Source: PLOWO2-12-38-17 sp963709355 (GTDB lineage: Bacteria; Planctomycetota; Brocadiia; Brocadiales; Brocadiaceae). Taken from it: a DNA stretch of 36,762 nt. The notes under the pieces were generated by a model. The model was not told the DNA's origin. It searched no databases and worked only from the letters and a program-made list of their open reading frames with translations. The translations under genes were made by a program, and so were the position numbers. Every line of letters begins with the position of its first letter. Within the stretch, counting starts at the first letter, position 1. The stretch covers positions 1 to 36,762 of the forward strand of contig CAVPVY010000003.1 of the NCBI GenBank assembly GCA_963709355.1, in the 5' to 3' direction. Below are positions 34,871 to 36,762 of the stretch, in pieces.

Positions 34871-35426
34871 AAATAAAAATCCTCTTCTTCATCTTTTTTC
34901 TTTTCATAACATGTATTCTAACGCAAGAATTAATACCTGATCAGGATACATGGTACGGAAGAGAAGTTAAGCAAATTTATCAACATGTTGCATGAATTAA
35001 ACAATTCCTGTACCTTTGCACAGTAAAAAGGAAGTATTTCTATAACCTATTATTTCAACGAGTCTTAAAATTCTATACTATGAAAGAAATGAAGGATTGT
35101 GTGTCAGTTATTCTTTACAGTAGTTTTAAAATAGTTGAAATTGGAAACAAAATATTACCTACATTTCCGGTATTCTGAAAATTCTGAATTCACAGACAAG
35201 TTATTCCCTACCTGCCTACCCGTACTGAACAGCATGTTCGGGCGGAAATGTTCGCCGCCCCCCCCCCCCCGTGATGGTACCCGCCCATCATATCTTTCAG
35301 GCGAACGGACGGGAGCTGGCAAATTGGGCTGTTTGCCGGGTGGAAGTGGGAAATGAGGTGGCCTGGTTTGTCAAGACCATTTTATACTATTTTTTAGATG
35401 CATTACTTAATGAATCAATACGAGAT
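34871..35426. repeat. Gap with second GC-rich repeat copy and 13-C tract
   Basis: At 35213-35355: CCTGCCTACCCGTACTGAAC, AGCATGTTCGGGCGGAAATG, a run of 13 C (35258-35270), GCGAACGGACGGGAGCTGGC and GGGCTGTTTGCCGGGTGG. This matches 33943-34030 with differences. CTGAACA-GCA-TGTTCGG is a short palindrome. No gene in the rest. Confidence 0.6.
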
Positions 35427-35475
35427 AAAAAGTGTAACGGAAGGAGCCCGTAGGGCGACTGGAGTTACACTTTTT
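35427..35475. other. Large palindrome with nested hairpin
   Basis: AAAAAGTGTAAC (35427-35438) is perfectly complementary to GTTACACTTTTT (35464-35475). The loop contains GCCC-GTA-GGGC, a second hairpin. It ends in T5 on the plus strand and, by symmetry, on the minus strand, so it could stop transcription both ways. It lies just beyond the IS3 transposase 3' end. Confidence 0.6.
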
Positions 35476-36753
35476 GTGAATCCACAAACCACTCCTCCTT
35501 GTCTATTTTTCTTACCTAAAAATAATTCTTTTTTGTGCTATTTCCCTTTCATATCTCCCATAATGTACCTCAACAGGAGTTCTGTATCCTAACGATTGAT
35601 GATATCTGCGATTGTTATAAAACAAGAAATAACTGCTTAAACCCTCACGGGCATCCTTATTATACCTGATAGTTTTTTATATACACCTCGCCAAACTGCT
35701 CGTCGGACAGTCCTCATACTTTACACTCCTCCAAAGCCTCTCTGTAAAGATATTATCAAACACCCGGCCTCGACCATCCATACTGATCTTTATCCCCTTG
35801 CTCAAGAGAATACCGGTAAAATCATTACTCGTAAACTGGTGATCCCTGGTCACTGTTAAATATCTTAGGACAACCTCTCTCTAAGGCATCCTTCAATGCT
35901 TCCGTACAAAAGTTAACATCAAGAGAGTTGCTTAATCGCCAGGACAAAACGTAACGGCTGAACCAGTCGATAATAGCTACAAGATATAAAAATCCCTGCC
36001 TTAGCCGAATGTACGTGATATCAGTACCCCATACTTGATCTGGATAAGTGATCTTCGTATCACCCAGTAAATAGGGATATACCTTGTGCTCAGGATGTTT
36101 CTTGCTTGTTTTTAACCTGGGATAGATTGCCCGTAATCCCATTTGGCGCATGAATGCTTGAACTCTTTCTCTGCCTATTTCAATACCTTCACGCCTTAAT
36201 GCCTCCCGTATCTTTCGGCTTCCATAAAATGGACACTCTGTAAAAATCTCATCTATACGGTGCATTATCCATACGGCTTCCTCAGATATCTTTTACCGGC
36301 TCGTAATAGTAATTTGATCTATGAAGCCTCAAAAGTTCACACTGCCTGCGAATACTTAACTTACCATGCCCTGATTCTATTAAGCACCTTCTCTCCTCAA
36401 TGCTCAAACAATACAGCTTTTTTTTAAGCCATTCGTTTTCTACTTTCAGTTGGCCGATCTGCCGATACAGTTCATCCAACCAACTTCTCATTCTCTTTGT
36501 TTACCTTTTCCTGTTTCCCCTTGAACACTTCTCTAATGCCTACCAATGCACGTTTGCGCCAATTTACTATTTGCGTCCTGTGTACTTCGTATCTTTGATG
36601 ACAACTCCGCTATTGTCTTTTCTTCCTTTATTGCTTCCAATGCTACTTTTGCTATAAAGTCCGCATTAAAACTCTTTCTCATTTTCGAACCTCCTTTTTG
36701 ATATTATAACATCAAAAATGCATCTTAACTACTGGTCCGAAAATCCCAGTCCA
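35476..36753 (-). mobile_element. IS3-family insertion sequence, degenerate
   Basis: The right end is recognisable: read on the minus strand it starts at about 36753 with TGGACTGGGATTTTCGGACC AGTAG, like IS3-family termini. The left end could not be fixed; the boundary given is approximate. The transposase inside is broken in several places, so the element is not autonomous as sequenced. Confidence 0.75.
35512..36682 (-). pseudogene. IS3-family transposase (OrfA + OrfB), at least four frameshifts
   Basis: OrfA starts at 36682 (MRKSFNADFIAKVALEAIKE, GGAGG 7 bases upstream). A break near 36590 leads to YEVHRTQIVNWRKRALVG, and one near 36485 to LDELYRQIGQLKVENEWLKK. A run of A on the coding strand (LKKKL, about 36415-36425) is like the IS3 slippery site. 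OrfB follows with IEERRCLIESGHGKLSIRRQ, a break near 36275, then CPFYGSRKIREALRREGIEI, VWGTDITYI (first catalytic Asp), DWFSRYVLSWRLSN and IFNSDQGS (second Asp). After a break near 35840, MDGRGRVFDNIFTERLWRSV supplies the Glu, and the tail YNNRRYHQSLGYRTPVEV ends near 35512. Confidence 0.85.
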
Positions 36754-36762
36754 TTATAAGAT

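Noticed and set aside
35135..35453. Plus-strand frames across the C13 tract
   Set aside because: They depend on translating a homopolymer and a GC-rich repeat, with no homology recognised.

Overview
The window looks like a low-GC chromosomal stretch from an environmental bacterium with an exosortase A (XrtA/PEP-CTERM)-type exopolysaccharide locus. That combination, together with planctomycete-like sugar transferase architecture and repeat-filled intergenic gaps, would fit an anammox-type Brocadiales planctomycete such as Candidatus Scalindua. This is an inference; no taxonomic marker gene is present.

Region 1 (172-25436, all genes on the minus strand) is a polysaccharide assembly and export locus. 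In transcription order it holds a STAS-PilZ protein, a Wzz-type chain-length determinant, an ExeA-like ATPase, a tyrosine autokinase, a sugar transferase with a GGDEF-like N-terminus followed by a second sugar transferase domain, a polysaccharide deacetylase, a FemAB-like protein, an asparagine-synthase-like amidotransferase, a GT2 glycosyltransferase, a methyltransferase, two GT4-type glycosyltransferases, a GxxExxY protein, a RIFT-barrel/alpha-alpha-barrel polysaccharide lyase-like protein, an O-antigen ligase, and the SxtJ / DUF5989 / carbamoyltransferase triad. The expected division of labour is: the sugar transferases load the first sugar on undecaprenyl phosphate; the GTs, amidotransferase, FemAB protein, methyltransferase, deacetylase and carbamoyltransferase extend and decorate the chain; the Wzz/kinase pair and the O-ligase control polymerisation and transfer. 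No exosortase, outer-membrane exporter or PEP-CTERM substrate lies in the window.

Region 2 (25437-31810) is repeat-dominated DNA carrying small accessory modules: MntA/HepT, HicB/HicA, a Uma2-type nuclease (the only clear plus-strand gene) and a four-helix-bundle 23S IVP-like protein. Region 3 (32184-36753) has a PocR-domain sigma-54 activator, a small MerR-like DNA-binding protein, GC-rich hairpins and a broken IS3-family element.

Three layers of structure stand out beyond the genes. (i) Period-7 (heptameric) degenerate repeats fill most gaps and have entered one coding sequence in frame. (ii) A palindromic hairpin repeat (CCCC-A-GTTAAAT ... ATTTAAC-GGGG, and a GTGAAAT/ATTTCAC variant) recurs with compensating arm changes. 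(iii) A MITE-like element with terminal inverted repeats occurs twice at TA sites, once inside a hairpin repeat and once inside the sugar transferase gene. Many conserved genes are broken by single-base indels, often in homopolymers. These could be sequencing errors or real decay, and both readings are kept open.
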